From assembly GCA_012031415.1 (NCBI GenBank), contig JAAUTN010000008.1:1-55383 (forward strand): a stretch of DNA of 55,383 nt, given 5' to 3'. Position 1 is the stretch's first letter. Each line of letters opens with the position of its first letter. Both the position numbers and the translations under genes were made by a program. Below the pieces are notes generated by a model. It did no database searches, was not told where the DNA came from, and worked only from the letters and a program-made list of their open reading frames with translations. Below are positions 45,513 through 55,309 of the stretch, piece by piece. The DNA is from Leptolyngbyaceae cyanobacterium SM1_4_3. Lineage in GTDB: Bacteria > Cyanobacteriota > Cyanobacteriia > Elainellales > Elainellaceae.

Positions 45513-45635
45513 CTAGCGATCGACGGCTCTTGCCCGAACGCCTACTCCCATCAACAGCCATGGTGCCATGTGCATACCTTGAGAATTGCCTGCATTCCAC
45601 CAGTGCTTTTGAAGGAATGCTCTGGAGAGTGCCAT
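45513..45635 (-). CDS. Possible 40-residue peptide, uncertain
   Basis: A minus-strand frame (ATG 45635, stop 45513) encodes MALSRAFLQKHWWNAGNSQG and twenty further residues. It is tail to tail with the epimerase gene, sharing no overlap, and divergent from the helicase. No ribosome site or family; likely chance. Confidence 0.2.
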   Translation of the reverse strand: MALSRAFLQKHWWNAGNSQGMHMAPWLLMGVGVRARAVDR

Positions 45636-45656
45636 GATTGAGATGAATTGTTATAA

Positions 45657-48383
45657 GTGTTGATATCAGTTAAGAACGCAGAACTGCGATCGCCCCACTT
45701 ATTTCATTGCCATGCTGTGCCGGACTTTGAGCCAGTGAATCTCCAAAACCCTGTTGAACTTGACCTAAGAGTACTATTTCCATTTGACCTGGACGACTTT
45801 CAAAAGCAGGCGATCGCCGCCCTCAATGCAGGGCGATCGGTAGTGGTCTGCGCCCCTACAGGCTCCGGTAAAACACTAATCGGTGAATATGCTATCCATC
45901 GGGCACTGGAGCGCGGCAAGCGGGTCTTCTACACCACGCCGCTAAAAGCATTGTCTAATCAGAAATTGCGAGATTTTCGCGATCGCTTCGGCGTTGAGCA
46001 AGTCGGGCTGCTGACCGGAGATGTCTCCGTCAATCGGGATGCCCCCATCGTGGTGATGACCACCGAAATCTTCCGTAATATGCTCTACGGTACGCCGATT
46101 GGCGAAGTGGGCGTTTCCCTGACCAACGTAGAAGCAGTCGTGCTAGACGAATGCCATTACATGAACGATCGCCAGCGAGGAACCGTCTGGGAAGAATCGG
46201 TAATTTACTCTCCGCCCGAAGTTCAGCTTGTGGCCCTATCTGCCACCGTTGCCAACAGTGACCAGCTAACCGACTGGATCGATCGCGTTCACGGCCCGAC
46301 CGAGCTAATCTATTCAGACTTTCGCCCCGTTCCCTTGCAGTTTCACTTCTGTAACCCCAAAGGGCTATTTCCGCTGCTCAACCGCAACCAGAAGAGCATT
46401 AACCCCAGTCTCAAGCGCAAAGGTAAACAGCGGGGACGGCAAGACAGCCCCAGTCTGGCTTACGTGGTCAGCCAGCTTCAGCAGCGAGATATGCTGCCTG
46501 CAATTTACTTCATCTTTAGCCGCAAGGGATGCGACGCTGCCGTTAACGAGCTACAGCAGATGTCGCTGGTGAATGAGATAGAAGTTCAACGTCTCAAGAC
46601 CCAAATCGATGACTTCCTCCGCCGCAACCCAGAAGCAGGTCGCAGCGGACAGATTGAGCCGCTATACCGGGGAATTGCAGCCCACCACGCCGGAATTTTG
46701 CCAGCCTGGAAAGGGCTAGTCGAAGAACTGTTTCAGCAAGGGCTGATCAAGGTCGTGTTTGCCACCGAAACGCTCGCCGCTGGAATCAATATGCCCGCCC
46801 GCACCACCGTCATTTCTAGCCTTTCCAAGCGCACCGATCGCGGCCATCGGTTGCTCAACGCCTCCGAGTTTCTGCAAATGGCAGGACGAGCAGGACGGCG
46901 TGGCATGGACGAGCTAGGCCATGTAGTTACAGTACAAACTCGGTTTGAAGGTGCATCCGAGGCAGCTTATCTGGCAACATCGGGGGCTGACCCGCTGATT
47001 AGCCAATTCACCCCCAGCTACGGCATGGTGCTAAACCTGCTGCAAACCCACACCCTGGAAGAAGCGAAAGAACTGGTCGAGCGTAGCTTTGGGCAATATC
47101 TGGCAACCCTGCATCTGAAGCCACAGCAGCAGGCGATCGCCGACCTTGCCGCCGAGCTAGAACACCATCAGGCCCAGCTTGCCGCCTTCGACAGCACCCT
47201 GTTAGCCAACTACGAAAAGCTCCAGGAACGGCTGAAAGAAGAACGTCGTTTGCTCAAAATTTTGCAGCAGCAGGCGCAGGAAGTGCAGTCCAGTGAACTC
47301 GGCACAGCGCTAGCCTTTGCGATCGCCGGAACAGTACTCAGCCTCAAAGGAAAGAATGTTCCCGTTTCGTCTCCTCTGCCTGCGGTGCTAGTCACCAAAG
47401 CGCCCGGTTCAGGGCAGTTTCCCTACCTAATTTGCCTGGGCAAAGATAATCGCTGGTACGTCGTCACCGTTGCTGACGTGGTTGGGCTACACGGTGAATT
47501 TCCTCGGTTAACAGGCGTAGATCACCTCAATCCACCCGCCGAAATGCCTCCTAAACCGGGGCAGAACCGTAGCGGAAATGAGCAAACAGCGGCGATCGCC
47601 ACTCAGATTCCCCACCCGCCCTCTCCACTCGACATCGCGCCCGAAATTCAGGCGCAGCTAGAGCGAGTTCAAATGGTTGAGGCGCAGATTCAAAGCCACC
47701 CGGCACAGGAATGGGGCAACCCAACCGCACTGCTAAAGCGCCAGCACCGAATTGAGCGAATTCAAGGTGAAATTAGCGATCGCCAAAACAAACTTGGCAA
47801 ACAGTCGCAGCGCTACTGGCAAGAATTTCTCAGCCTGCTAGAAATTTTGCAGCACTTCGGCTGCGTCGAAACAGTCACCCCCACCGCCCTCGGACAGGTC
47901 GCCGCCGCCATTCGCGGAGACAACGAACTGTGGTTAGGGCTGGCTCTAGCATCCGGCGAACTGGACGACCTCGACCCCCATCACCTGGCAACCGCCTGCG
48001 CCGCCCTGGTGACAGAAGTTTCGCGTCCTGACAACTGGATTCGCTACGACCTTTCCCAGGAGGTAGAAGAAGCCTTGAGCGGACTGCGGGGCATTCGTCG
48101 TCAGTTATTTCAACTCCAGCGGCGCTACCAGATTGCCCTCCCGGTGTGGCTAGAGCTAGAGTGGATTGCCCTGGTTGAACAGTGGGCCCTGGACGTAGAG
48201 TGGGCAGAGCTTTGCACCAATACCAGTCTGGATGAAGGAGACATCGTGCGAATTCTGCGTCGTACCCTCGACTTTCTCGCCCAAATTCCCCATGTGCCTC
48301 ACCTCCCCAGTGTGTTGAAGGACAACGCCAACCGAGCGATTCAGCTAATCGATCGCTTCCCTGTGAATGAAGGGATTGAATGA
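45657..48383 (+). CDS. Ski2/Mtr4-like DExH-box helicase
   Basis: The product is up to 908 residues. Walker A APTGSGKT (66-73), DECH (VLDECHYMND), SAT (ALSATVANS) and motif VI (MAGRAGRRGMDELGHVV) mark a Ski2-like superfamily 2 helicase; a long C-terminal part with coiled-coil (LKEERRLLKILQQQAQEVQS) follows. It probably unwinds structured RNA. The start is unclear: GTG at 45657 or a GTG at 45717 (residue 21, PDFEPVNLQNPVELDL). A perfect hairpin follows the stop. Confidence 0.88.
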   Translation: MLISVKNAELRSPHLFHCHAVPDFEPVNLQNPVELDLRVLFPFDLDDFQKQAIAALNAGRSVVVCAPTGSGKTLIGEYAIHRALERGKRVFYTTPLKALSNQKLRDFRDRFGVEQVGLLTGDVSVNRDAPIVVMTTEIFRNMLYGTPIGEVGVSLTNVEAVVLDECHYMNDRQRGTVWEESVIYSPPEVQLVALSATVANSDQLTDWIDRVHGPTELIYSDFRPVPLQFHFCNPKGLFPLLNRNQKSINPSLKRKGKQRGRQDSPSLAYVVSQLQQRDMLPAIYFIFSRKGCDAAVNELQQMSLVNEIEVQRLKTQIDDFLRRNPEAGRSGQIEPLYRGIAAHHAGILPAWKGLVEELFQQGLIKVVFATETLAAGINMPARTTVISSLSKRTDRGHRLLNASEFLQMAGRAGRRGMDELGHVVTVQTRFEGASEAAYLATSGADPLISQFTPSYGMVLNLLQTHTLEEAKELVERSFGQYLATLHLKPQQQAIADLAAELEHHQAQLAAFDSTLLANYEKLQERLKEERRLLKILQQQAQEVQSSELGTALAFAIAGTVLSLKGKNVPVSSPLPAVLVTKAPGSGQFPYLICLGKDNRWYVVTVADVVGLHGEFPRLTGVDHLNPPAEMPPKPGQNRSGNEQTAAIATQIPHPPSPLDIAPEIQAQLERVQMVEAQIQSHPAQEWGNPTALLKRQHRIERIQGEISDRQNKLGKQSQRYWQEFLSLLEILQHFGCVETVTPTALGQVAAAIRGDNELWLGLALASGELDDLDPHHLATACAALVTEVSRPDNWIRYDLSQEVEEALSGLRGIRRQLFQLQRRYQIALPVWLELEWIALVEQWALDVEWAELCTNTSLDEGDIVRILRRTLDFLAQIPHVPHLPSVLKDNANRAIQLIDRFPVNEGIE

Positions 48384-49081
48384 GACTGATTTGATATTTG
48401 TGTAGATGTGGGCAAAATGTCCACATCTACACAAATATCTCAACACACTCGATTAACAGGCTGTAAGGTCTTCAAATTCTGGACTATAATACCCATCCCA
48501 AAATTAGGACTACGGATGAAAAGGCCCCTCTTTGCGCGTTCGTTGAACTGATGAAGATTATGTGTGACGCTCAACAGCACGGTTTCCAGCATAAAGCGAA
48601 GACGGTAGGATAAACGACGGAATAGCCAAAGGAAAGCGATCGCCCGCTGCATGGGCAATCATTTCCCCTCCCACAACGAAGCGTGAGATTCCTGATTAAA
48701 CCTCCTGCCCCAGTAGAAGCTTGTATGAGGGATATATCTGTCATGATTTGAGCCAACTTCTCTGCCATGAGCTACTCACAGGCTACTCAATGTGGCTAGC
48801 TGGCGTGGCTGGCTGCGCGCGGACGAGTTGACTCACCCCCAGAATTTCTGGCAGACAGCTAGCGAGAATTCAGCAGACAACCTGACAAATAATCAGTTTT
48901 CAATTTGCTGCTGGTCTGCTCAAAGGCTCAGACCCTACCGCACCTTGCAGACCGAGAGCCAAAGCTGAATTGAGCCTCAGATCAGCCCGATCACTTTAGA
49001 CATAAAACAGGCATAAAACCCAAGAATAGCCATGCTTTTGCAAGGTGTTGACCGCATTTTGGACGTGAGGAGTAAGTTTCA
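48384..49081. other. Intergenic region of about 700 bp
   Basis: The only clear structure is a perfect hairpin at 48393-48439. Minus-strand reading frames of 65-72 codons (48440-48768) resemble no family and I do not call them. No repeat of the MITE families was found here apart from TAGGACTACGGATG-like traces near 48505. Confidence 0.5.
48393..48439. terminator. Perfect 19-bp hairpin after the helicase
   Basis: Arms GATATTTGTGTAGATGTGG (48393-48411) and its exact complement (48421-48439) around GCAAAATGT. No T-run follows. It is the third such perfect hairpin placed just after a stop. Confidence 0.6.
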
Positions 49082-51913
49082 TTGATTCATCGCTTTAGTC
49101 AGCCGCCCCGTCAGACCCAGGCGCGGCGGAGCCACTCTACCGCCAGGTGGAAAAGAATTTTAGCCGGAACCCTATCTGGAACACTTTTGTACGCTCCAAC
49201 TCTACTGTTGAGCGTTCAGGCTGGGGCAACCCCTAGCTTTCGTCTTGCACAGGCGCGGCGATCGCAACCCCTCACTCTGGGAGTGGTTCGCAACTCAGAC
49301 AACGCTGCCCAGTGGGATCAGGTTACGGCTCGGCTGCAAGCCGCAGAACTGGCTTATCAGGTGATTGAGTTACAGCAAGTGCAGCAGGCTAGTGATCTAG
49401 AAGGCTTTACGGTCGTTTTCCTGCCCAATGTGCAAACGATTACGTCTGCTCAGCTTTTGGCGATCGAGTCCTGGATGAATCGGGGTGGCAGGCTGATTGT
49501 CAGTGGACCGGCTGGCAGTTCCTCATCTTACGGAGTACAGCAGGCCTTGCGATCGCTCCTGGGTGCCTACTGGGGCTTTCAGCTTGAGCAGCCAGCGGCT
49601 CTAGAACCCACCTCTGACGCAAGCCAAGCCTGGGTAAACGAAGCAGAAACGTCGAGTCAGGTTTTGGGGGCGGCTGTCATTCCTAACGGTCTATCTAGCC
49701 AAATCGTTGCCACCTGGAAGAATGTTGCAGGTAACGGCTGGTTTGAGCCATCAGAAACCGGAAGTGGAAACAGGGTTCCGGCTGTGGTAATTACAGAGCG
49801 AACCACCTTTTTAGGCTGGCACTGGGGCGATCCTGGCTCCGCAGTAACGCTCGATAGCACCTGGCTGCGGGCTGCGCTGGGTCGTCACGGCGATGTTACA
49901 TCAATGTCGGAGGCGGCTTCCCCTTCCCCCTCTGCTAGCCAATCGCCTCAGGCTAGCTTTTCAGCGGAGTCACCTCGTACTGCAACACCAGTGCCTATAG
50001 CTCCTGGGTCGCCTGCCTCCCGTCCGCTTCCCCCTTCCGCAGACCCAGCAGAACAGGTTGCCCCAGCAGGCGTTCCGGTTGAAATGAGCAGTCTGCCAAT
50101 TACAACACTGGAAGCGATCGCCATGCGGCAGGAGCTAGAAAACCTGATCGGTCGGTTTGAAAGCGCCTTACTATCTGCCAACTCAGCCAACAGCAGCATT
50201 AGTTTGAGAGATGTTGAATCTGCCGAAGACAATAATCCTGATGTCAACGAGGTGCTGACTGCCAGCGCCGACAGCACCATCCCCACCGAAGCAGCCCCTA
50301 GCAGCGCCAACGGCACCGTACAAGAGGCACAGCAAATTCTAGAAGAATTTCCTCAGCTTGTCGCCGCACGAGACTATGCAACGGCACGCCAGCAGTGGCT
50401 TCGGGCTAGAGAAATCCTGTGGCAAAACTTTCCCACCGATCGCCCCCTGGCCCAACCCGAAATTCGTGCCATGTGGCTCGACCGAGGTACGATTGTGCGG
50501 GCAGGGTCGCGACGTGGGCTACAGCAAATCTTTGACCGACTCGCCGCCGCCGGAATCAATACCGTCTTCTTTGAAACGGTGAATGCAGGCTACCCAATCT
50601 ACCCCAGCGATGTTGCGCCTCAGCAAAATCCGCTCACCCGCCACTGGGACCCGCTAGCCGAAGCGGTCGATCTGGCACACGAACGCGACATTGAGCTACA
50701 CGCCTGGGTTTGGGCATTTGCAGCAGGCAACCGTCCGCACAACACATTGATCAACCTCCCGGCAGACTATCCCGGTCCGGTCATTTCAGCCCATCCTGAC
50801 TGGGCAAATTATGACAACCGGGGCAATATGTTTCCGCCGGGGCAGGGAAAACCCTTTCTAGACCCTGCTAACCCTGCGGTGCGAAGATATCTGCTGCGGC
50901 TATTTGACGAGATTGTCACCCGCTATGACGTGGATGGCTTGCAGCTTGACTACATTCGCTATCCGTTTCAAGACCCCAGTGCAGGACGCAGCTATGGCTA
51001 TGGCATTGCTGCTCGTCAGCAGTTTCAGCGATTGACAGGTGTTGATCCGGTTGAGATTTCACCCAGCGATCGCCAGCTTTGGCAGCAGTGGACAGACTTT
51101 CGCACCGAGCAAATTAACTCCTTCGTCGCCGAAACCGCCGATCAAATGAGACAGCGCAACCCCGACCTGATTCTGTCTGCTGCCGTCTTTTCCATCTCAG
51201 AACATGAGCGGATACAAAAGATTCAGCAGAATTGGGAAGTTTGGGCGCGGCGTGGTGACGTTGACCTGATCGTGCCCATGAGCTATGCAATGGACACCAA
51301 CCGTCTACAGCGACTTGCTGGCCCCTGGCTAGAATCCGATGCAGAACTCGGTTCCATCCTGGTGCTACCAGGAATTCGCCTGCTCAACTTACCAGAGCCA
51401 GCCGCTCTGGATCAGATCCAGGCATTGCGCGACCTGCCTGCTGGAGGCTATTCCCTATTCGCAGTCGAAAATTTGAATGAGAGTCTACAAGGGATCTTTA
51501 GCCGGACTCAAAGTGAACCGGCCGCTCCCATTCCCTATCGTCAGCCGTTTGCTGCCGCAGTAACGCGCTACAACGCCTTGCAGCGAGAGTGGAGTTATTT
51601 ACTAGAGAACGAGCAGCTTTGGATGCGCGACCAGCAGCTAGAAGAATGGCGCACTCAGGCAGAAGCCCTGGAACTAGCCCTGAATGAACTGGCAGATCAG
51701 CCGTCTAGACAAAAGTTGGAAAGAGCCAGGGCACAGTTGAATAGCTTTCGTTCTAACTTCAATCGATGGATGTATCTGCAATCGCTGAATCACAGCTACC
51801 GAGTCAGCACGTGGGAAAACCGCCTGGAAGTTTTGGATACGCTGCTCAATTACGGGGAAAGAGTGGTGATTGAGCAGAGAAATTCTTCAACTCAGGCGAC
51901 CCCGACCCCCTAA
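49082..51913 (+). CDS. GH10-like (GHL10/DUF187) exported hydrolase
   Basis: The 943-residue product has a twin-basic N-terminal signal-like segment (about 1-55), an N-terminal ThuA-like/glutaminase-like domain (about 60-260: GFTVVFLPNVQTITSAQLLA, IESWMNRGGRLIVSGPAGSS), a Ser/Pro-rich linker (about 275-345), and a GHL10 barrel (about 460-820: EIRAMWLDRGTIVRAGSRRG, AWVWAFAAGNRPHNTL, VDGLQLDYIRYPF, VDLIVPMSYAMDTN). It probably cleaves glycans in the envelope. The start is TTG at 49082, after GAGGAGTAAG. Confidence 0.87.
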   Translation: MIHRFSQPPRQTQARRSHSTARWKRILAGTLSGTLLYAPTLLLSVQAGATPSFRLAQARRSQPLTLGVVRNSDNAAQWDQVTARLQAAELAYQVIELQQVQQASDLEGFTVVFLPNVQTITSAQLLAIESWMNRGGRLIVSGPAGSSSSYGVQQALRSLLGAYWGFQLEQPAALEPTSDASQAWVNEAETSSQVLGAAVIPNGLSSQIVATWKNVAGNGWFEPSETGSGNRVPAVVITERTTFLGWHWGDPGSAVTLDSTWLRAALGRHGDVTSMSEAASPSPSASQSPQASFSAESPRTATPVPIAPGSPASRPLPPSADPAEQVAPAGVPVEMSSLPITTLEAIAMRQELENLIGRFESALLSANSANSSISLRDVESAEDNNPDVNEVLTASADSTIPTEAAPSSANGTVQEAQQILEEFPQLVAARDYATARQQWLRAREILWQNFPTDRPLAQPEIRAMWLDRGTIVRAGSRRGLQQIFDRLAAAGINTVFFETVNAGYPIYPSDVAPQQNPLTRHWDPLAEAVDLAHERDIELHAWVWAFAAGNRPHNTLINLPADYPGPVISAHPDWANYDNRGNMFPPGQGKPFLDPANPAVRRYLLRLFDEIVTRYDVDGLQLDYIRYPFQDPSAGRSYGYGIAARQQFQRLTGVDPVEISPSDRQLWQQWTDFRTEQINSFVAETADQMRQRNPDLILSAAVFSISEHERIQKIQQNWEVWARRGDVDLIVPMSYAMDTNRLQRLAGPWLESDAELGSILVLPGIRLLNLPEPAALDQIQALRDLPAGGYSLFAVENLNESLQGIFSRTQSEPAAPIPYRQPFAAAVTRYNALQREWSYLLENEQLWMRDQQLEEWRTQAEALELALNELADQPSRQKLERARAQLNSFRSNFNRWMYLQSLNHSYRVSTWENRLEVLDTLLNYGERVVIEQRNSSTQATPTP

Positions 51914-52067
51914 ACAGAAATGTGGTCTACCCTATCCCCTCGATTTCCTTCAGGTAGGCGCGTAGCGCCCTAATTAGGACGTAAAGGCGTAATGCTATAG
52001 ACTCAAGTTTTTACAGGGGTAGCTTGCTAGGATGAAGGGCAGTTGTGCTAGCAAGGGATTTCTAAGA

Positions 52068-52649
52068 ATGAGCGTGTTTGAGGATTTCAGTCAGTTTTTA
52101 GAGACTCGGCTGGAGGAGTTTCTACGCAACAACCCGCACCTGGAACTGCAAGCGTTGGAAGAAAAGTTGCGGGAGCAAGAAGAAGAAACCGTTCGGCTGT
52201 TGGCAGATTTGCGATCGCGCGAAAAACGTCTACAAGACCAAATTCTAGAAACCGCTCAGGAAGTGCAGCGCTGGCACATTCGGATTGAGAAAGCAAAAAA
52301 TGCAGGACGGACAGACCTGGTGCGTCCTGCGGAAGAACGAGAGGCGGCTCTCTTAAGCCAGGGCAATCAGCTTTGGGGACAGATGGAAGTGCTTAAAGAC
52401 CGCAGCAAGCAAACGCTAGAGCTACAGCGCCAAATTCAGCTTCGGCGCAAGGAAGTGCAGACGAAGGTGGCAGAAGCGCAGGCAGTTCGCGCTACCCAAC
52501 AGGCTGAGCAGCGCTGGCAAACCACAGGCTGGAATCAAAACTATAGCTTTGGCAACACCGCCGCCGCTTATGATCCGCTGGAAAAAACCTTCCAACAGTG
52601 GGAAACCGAGGAAGAATTGCAGCAGCTTAAGCGGAATATGGGGATGTAG
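52068..52649 (+). CDS. TIGR04376 family coiled-coil protein
   Basis: The 193-residue product begins MSVFEDFSQFLETRLEEFLR and is largely a coiled coil (LEALEEKLREQEEE-like, QDQILETAQEVQRWHIRIEK, LELQRQIQLRRKEVQTKVAE), ending FQQWETEEELQQLKRNMGM. It matches the cyanobacterial TIGR04376 family, function unknown. ATG at 52032 would add 12 residues; I prefer 52068. The 3' end overlaps the next gene tail to tail by 23 bp. Confidence 0.85.
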   Translation: MSVFEDFSQFLETRLEEFLRNNPHLELQALEEKLREQEEETVRLLADLRSREKRLQDQILETAQEVQRWHIRIEKAKNAGRTDLVRPAEEREAALLSQGNQLWGQMEVLKDRSKQTLELQRQIQLRRKEVQTKVAEAQAVRATQQAEQRWQTTGWNQNYSFGNTAAAYDPLEKTFQQWETEEELQQLKRNMGM

Positions 52650-53091
52650 ATGTAGCGGTAATGATGTCGTCGTAGTTAGTGGCGATCGCCGCCACCGACA
52701 GCAGACAGCTTTCCAGTTCCAGCACATCCATGTTCTCGCCGCCCAAAATGCTGTGGACAAACAAAATTTGTCCTGCCTCGTCAAGCTGAAATGCACCAAA
52801 CCGCATCTTGCGATTTTCGGCAAGCAAAAACTGAATCAAATCAATATCGACCGTGCTGCCTACCGTGATGTGGCTGGAGGCTCGAACGATCGCCAACTCC
52901 GAATCTTCCCACGGGTGAATCTCCCAGGGCAACACTTCCACCTCAATCAAGGTTGTCTCTTGGTAGAGCAGGTTAAACTTGGGCGCGTCTTCCAGGACGT
53001 GCATCGAGTCCTTGAACATACTGGTCTTGAGGTAGTCTAAGACGCGCTGGTAGGTCAACTCTTGAGCGTGATTAACAAACGTGAGTACCAT
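52627..53091 (-). CDS. YbjN-like protein
   Basis: The 154-residue product has the alternating strand pattern of the YbjN/type III secretion chaperone-like fold (TLIEVEVLPWEIHPWEDSEL, IQFLLAENRKMRFGAFQLDE, QILFVHSILGGENMDVLELE, SCLLSVAAIATNYDDIITAT). Members act in regulation of redox or signalling; role unknown. Its 3' end runs 23 bp into the TIGR04376 stop region on the opposite strand. Confidence 0.75.
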   Translation of the reverse strand: MVLTFVNHAQELTYQRVLDYLKTSMFKDSMHVLEDAPKFNLLYQETTLIEVEVLPWEIHPWEDSELAIVRASSHITVGSTVDIDLIQFLLAENRKMRFGAFQLDEAGQILFVHSILGGENMDVLELESCLLSVAAIATNYDDIITATSTSPYSA

Positions 53092-53229
53092 AAGAGTTCC
53101 AGTGCAGAGGTTATGCTAACAGTTTACAAATGTTTACTTGAGCTTGGCATCACCTGAGAGGGCACGATTCTTCACCTCACAGGGTAGTTTGAGGGAGAAC
53201 AGAGGGTGAAGGGTTCAGCTTTACTTACT

Positions 53230-53327
53230 CGTTTCCAGGTAGAACCTGGAAACGCCTTTGAAGTGGCTCTGCCACTTGTTTCAGGAGGTACCTCCGGTTC
53301 TGCGTTTCAAGGCGGAGCCTTGAAACG
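53230..53327. repeat. Cluster of four short hairpins
   Basis: Four adjacent inverted repeats: CGTTTCCAGGT-AGA (53230-53254), AAGTGGC-TCT (53261-53277), palindrome GGAGGTACCTCC (53284-53295) and CGTTTCAAGGC (53303-53327). They lie between devA and the YbjN-like gene, both minus strand. Confidence 0.75.
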
Positions 53328-53348
53328 AGAGATTACTACCTATATCTC

Positions 53349-54140
53349 TTAAAGCATAAACATTCGAGGATCGAGGTTTTTGGGGTCGTGAGCGGTGACG
53401 AATTCATTCATGCTAGTGTCTGATTCGAGACGACCGTCTACCAGGTTAATGATGCGATCGGCGACATCGAGGATGCGGTTGTCGTGCGTCACCATGAGAA
53501 TGGTGCATTGCTGTTCGCGGGCTAGCTGTTGCATCAGGTTGACGACATCGCGCCCTGATTGTTTATCCAGAGCAGCGGTGGGTTCGTCGGCGAGAATCAG
53601 TTGAGGTTGGTTAACCAGGGCGCGGGCGATCGCCACTCGCTGTTTTTGACCGCCTGAAAGAGAGTTGGGCTTGTAGTCCACCCGATTCTCTAGCCCAAGC
53701 CGCTTGAGAACAGTAACGGCCCGTTCCCGCTTGGAGCCATTGCCCATTAGCTCAACCGCCATTTCCACATTTTGGCTGGCAGTAAGTGATTCAAATAAGT
53801 TGTGTGCCTGAAAGATAAAGCCGATACCGCGGCGCACTTCTACCAGTTGGCTATTGCTCATGCCCACCAGTTCACGCCCCATCACTTTGAGACTTCCTTC
53901 GTGTAGCGTTCGCAGTGCCCCAATTAGACTGAGGAAGGTGGTTTTCCCGGAGCCAGAGGGACCAGTAATGATCGCAATTTGCCCACACGGAAAGTCGAGA
54001 CTGATATCAAATAGCGCCTGTTTGCGAAGTTCGCCCTGACCAAAGTAGTAGTTGAGATGGCGGATTTGTACTGCCAGATCTGAGGTGTTGGCGATCGCCA
54101 CACTTCCACCTGATACTGGTTGTGAACCGTTGGCTTCCAT
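53349..54140 (-). CDS. devA: DevA family ABC transporter ATP-binding protein
   Basis: The 263-residue product has Walker A GPSGSGKTT (60-68), the signature LSGGQKQRVAIARAL (about 158-172) and Walker B LILADEPTAAL. It matches the DevA group of the DevBCA/HgdD exporters, which export heterocyst glycolipids in differentiating strains. Paralogues exist in non-heterocystous cyanobacteria, exporting other lipids or metabolites. The ATG shares one base with the devC stop (TAATG). Confidence 0.92.
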   Translation of the reverse strand: MEANGSQPVSGGSVAIANTSDLAVQIRHLNYYFGQGELRKQALFDISLDFPCGQIAIITGPSGSGKTTFLSLIGALRTLHEGSLKVMGRELVGMSNSQLVEVRRGIGFIFQAHNLFESLTASQNVEMAVELMGNGSKRERAVTVLKRLGLENRVDYKPNSLSGGQKQRVAIARALVNQPQLILADEPTAALDKQSGRDVVNLMQQLAREQQCTILMVTHDNRILDVADRIINLVDGRLESDTSMNEFVTAHDPKNLDPRMFML

Positions 54141-55309
54141 TATCCAAACACCTCTGCTGGGTCAGTGGCTTGCACTTTGCGAACGGCGATCGCCCCCGAA
54201 ATTAAGCACATCACAAACGTCGCCACTAAAGTTGAAAGGACCCGATCAACCGTCATTCGCATCAACAGTCCGGTTGCATCAGCGGTTGCATTGTAAAGCA
54301 ACACACTGATACAAAAGCCCGGAATGAAGCCTAGAAAGGAGAGAATAGTGGCTTCTTGCAAGACGACACCAAGCAAGAAGAAGTTGCGGTAGCCCATTGC
54401 TTTGAGGGTGGCGTATTCTGCCCAATGATCGGCTACATCGGTGTAGAGAATCTGATAAACCAGAATCACTCCCACAATAAATGCCATCGCGGTGAGGAGG
54501 CTAAACACAAACCCAATGTTGGTGCTTTCCTGCCAATAGGTGAACTCTTGCTGCACAAAACCTTCCAGAGTCAAAACTTTTACATCTTTGGGTAAGTTCT
54601 CACTTAAAGTAGCTGCAATCTTCTCTGCGTTCGCGCCTTCGGCAACTTTCACCAAACCAACATCTGCGGTGCTGAGGTCGCGTTCTTCATCTTCGGGATT
54701 TACCTGAGAGAAGTATCTCAGGTAGTTTTGGTCACTCATGATCAGGTTGCCGTTACCGGAGGCAAAATCGGTTCCCAGGCTATAGTTGCCAACTACACGC
54801 ACGCGGCGATCGCCCAACTCAGTTTCTACTCCAGGTGTAATGGGCCCTAGTTCTGGACGCGATTGCAAATCTACTAACACGGTTTCCGGAGCTTGCAGTT
54901 TGGTGAGTTGTGACTGCACTTCGGGTATCCGCAACACCGGATCTTGTGGGTTGAAGGCTAAAACCCTGACAGGACGGGTAGTTTTAGTCTCCGCATTTTT
55001 CCAGTTTGTTGTGTTGATATATAGCGGATAAGCATCCTCAACACCATCAAAAGCGCGTGCCTGATAGAGCCGTCTGCGGGCAAACGGCTCTGGCACAAAC
55101 ATATTATTCTTTTGTGTGTTGATGATAATAATGTCAGCATTCAAAAGCTGCAAAAGCTGTACCTGACTGTCATACAGGGCATTCTTAAAGCCGTTAAACA
55201 TAAAAATGAGCAGCACTGCAAAGGCAACTCCGCCCAAAGAAGTGAGTAATCGGCGGCGATCGTGAGTCAGATTTAACCAGGCTAGAGGCGTGTGTTTCAG
55301 AAAACTCAT
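54140..55309 (-). CDS. devC: DevC family ABC transporter permease
   Basis: The 389-residue product has a membrane helix near the N-terminus (RLLTSLGGVAFAVLLIFMFN), a large periplasmic domain (about 45-270), and three C-terminal helices (FVFSLLTAMAFIVGVILVYQ, FLGFIPGFCISVLLYNATAD, VLSTLVATFVMCLISGAIAV). This is the MacB-like permease of the DevBCA exporter. ATG at 55309 follows GGAGG at 7 bases, preferred over 55378. DevB should lie just beyond 55383. It is coupled to devA by an overlapping stop/start. Confidence 0.93.
   Translation of the reverse strand: MSFLKHTPLAWLNLTHDRRRLLTSLGGVAFAVLLIFMFNGFKNALYDSQVQLLQLLNADIIIINTQKNNMFVPEPFARRRLYQARAFDGVEDAYPLYINTTNWKNAETKTTRPVRVLAFNPQDPVLRIPEVQSQLTKLQAPETVLVDLQSRPELGPITPGVETELGDRRVRVVGNYSLGTDFASGNGNLIMSDQNYLRYFSQVNPEDEERDLSTADVGLVKVAEGANAEKIAATLSENLPKDVKVLTLEGFVQQEFTYWQESTNIGFVFSLLTAMAFIVGVILVYQILYTDVADHWAEYATLKAMGYRNFFLLGVVLQEATILSFLGFIPGFCISVLLYNATADATGLLMRMTVDRVLSTLVATFVMCLISGAIAVRKVQATDPAEVFG

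Noticed and set aside
45513-45635. 40-residue ORF between the epimerase and helicase genes as a solid gene
   Set aside because: Kept only as a low-confidence feature because there is no ribosome site or family match.
48440-48768. Minus-strand ORFs of 65-72 codons after the helicase
   Set aside because: They overlap each other in different frames, lack ribosome sites and show no recognisable domain; a transposase remnant was considered but no motif supports it.
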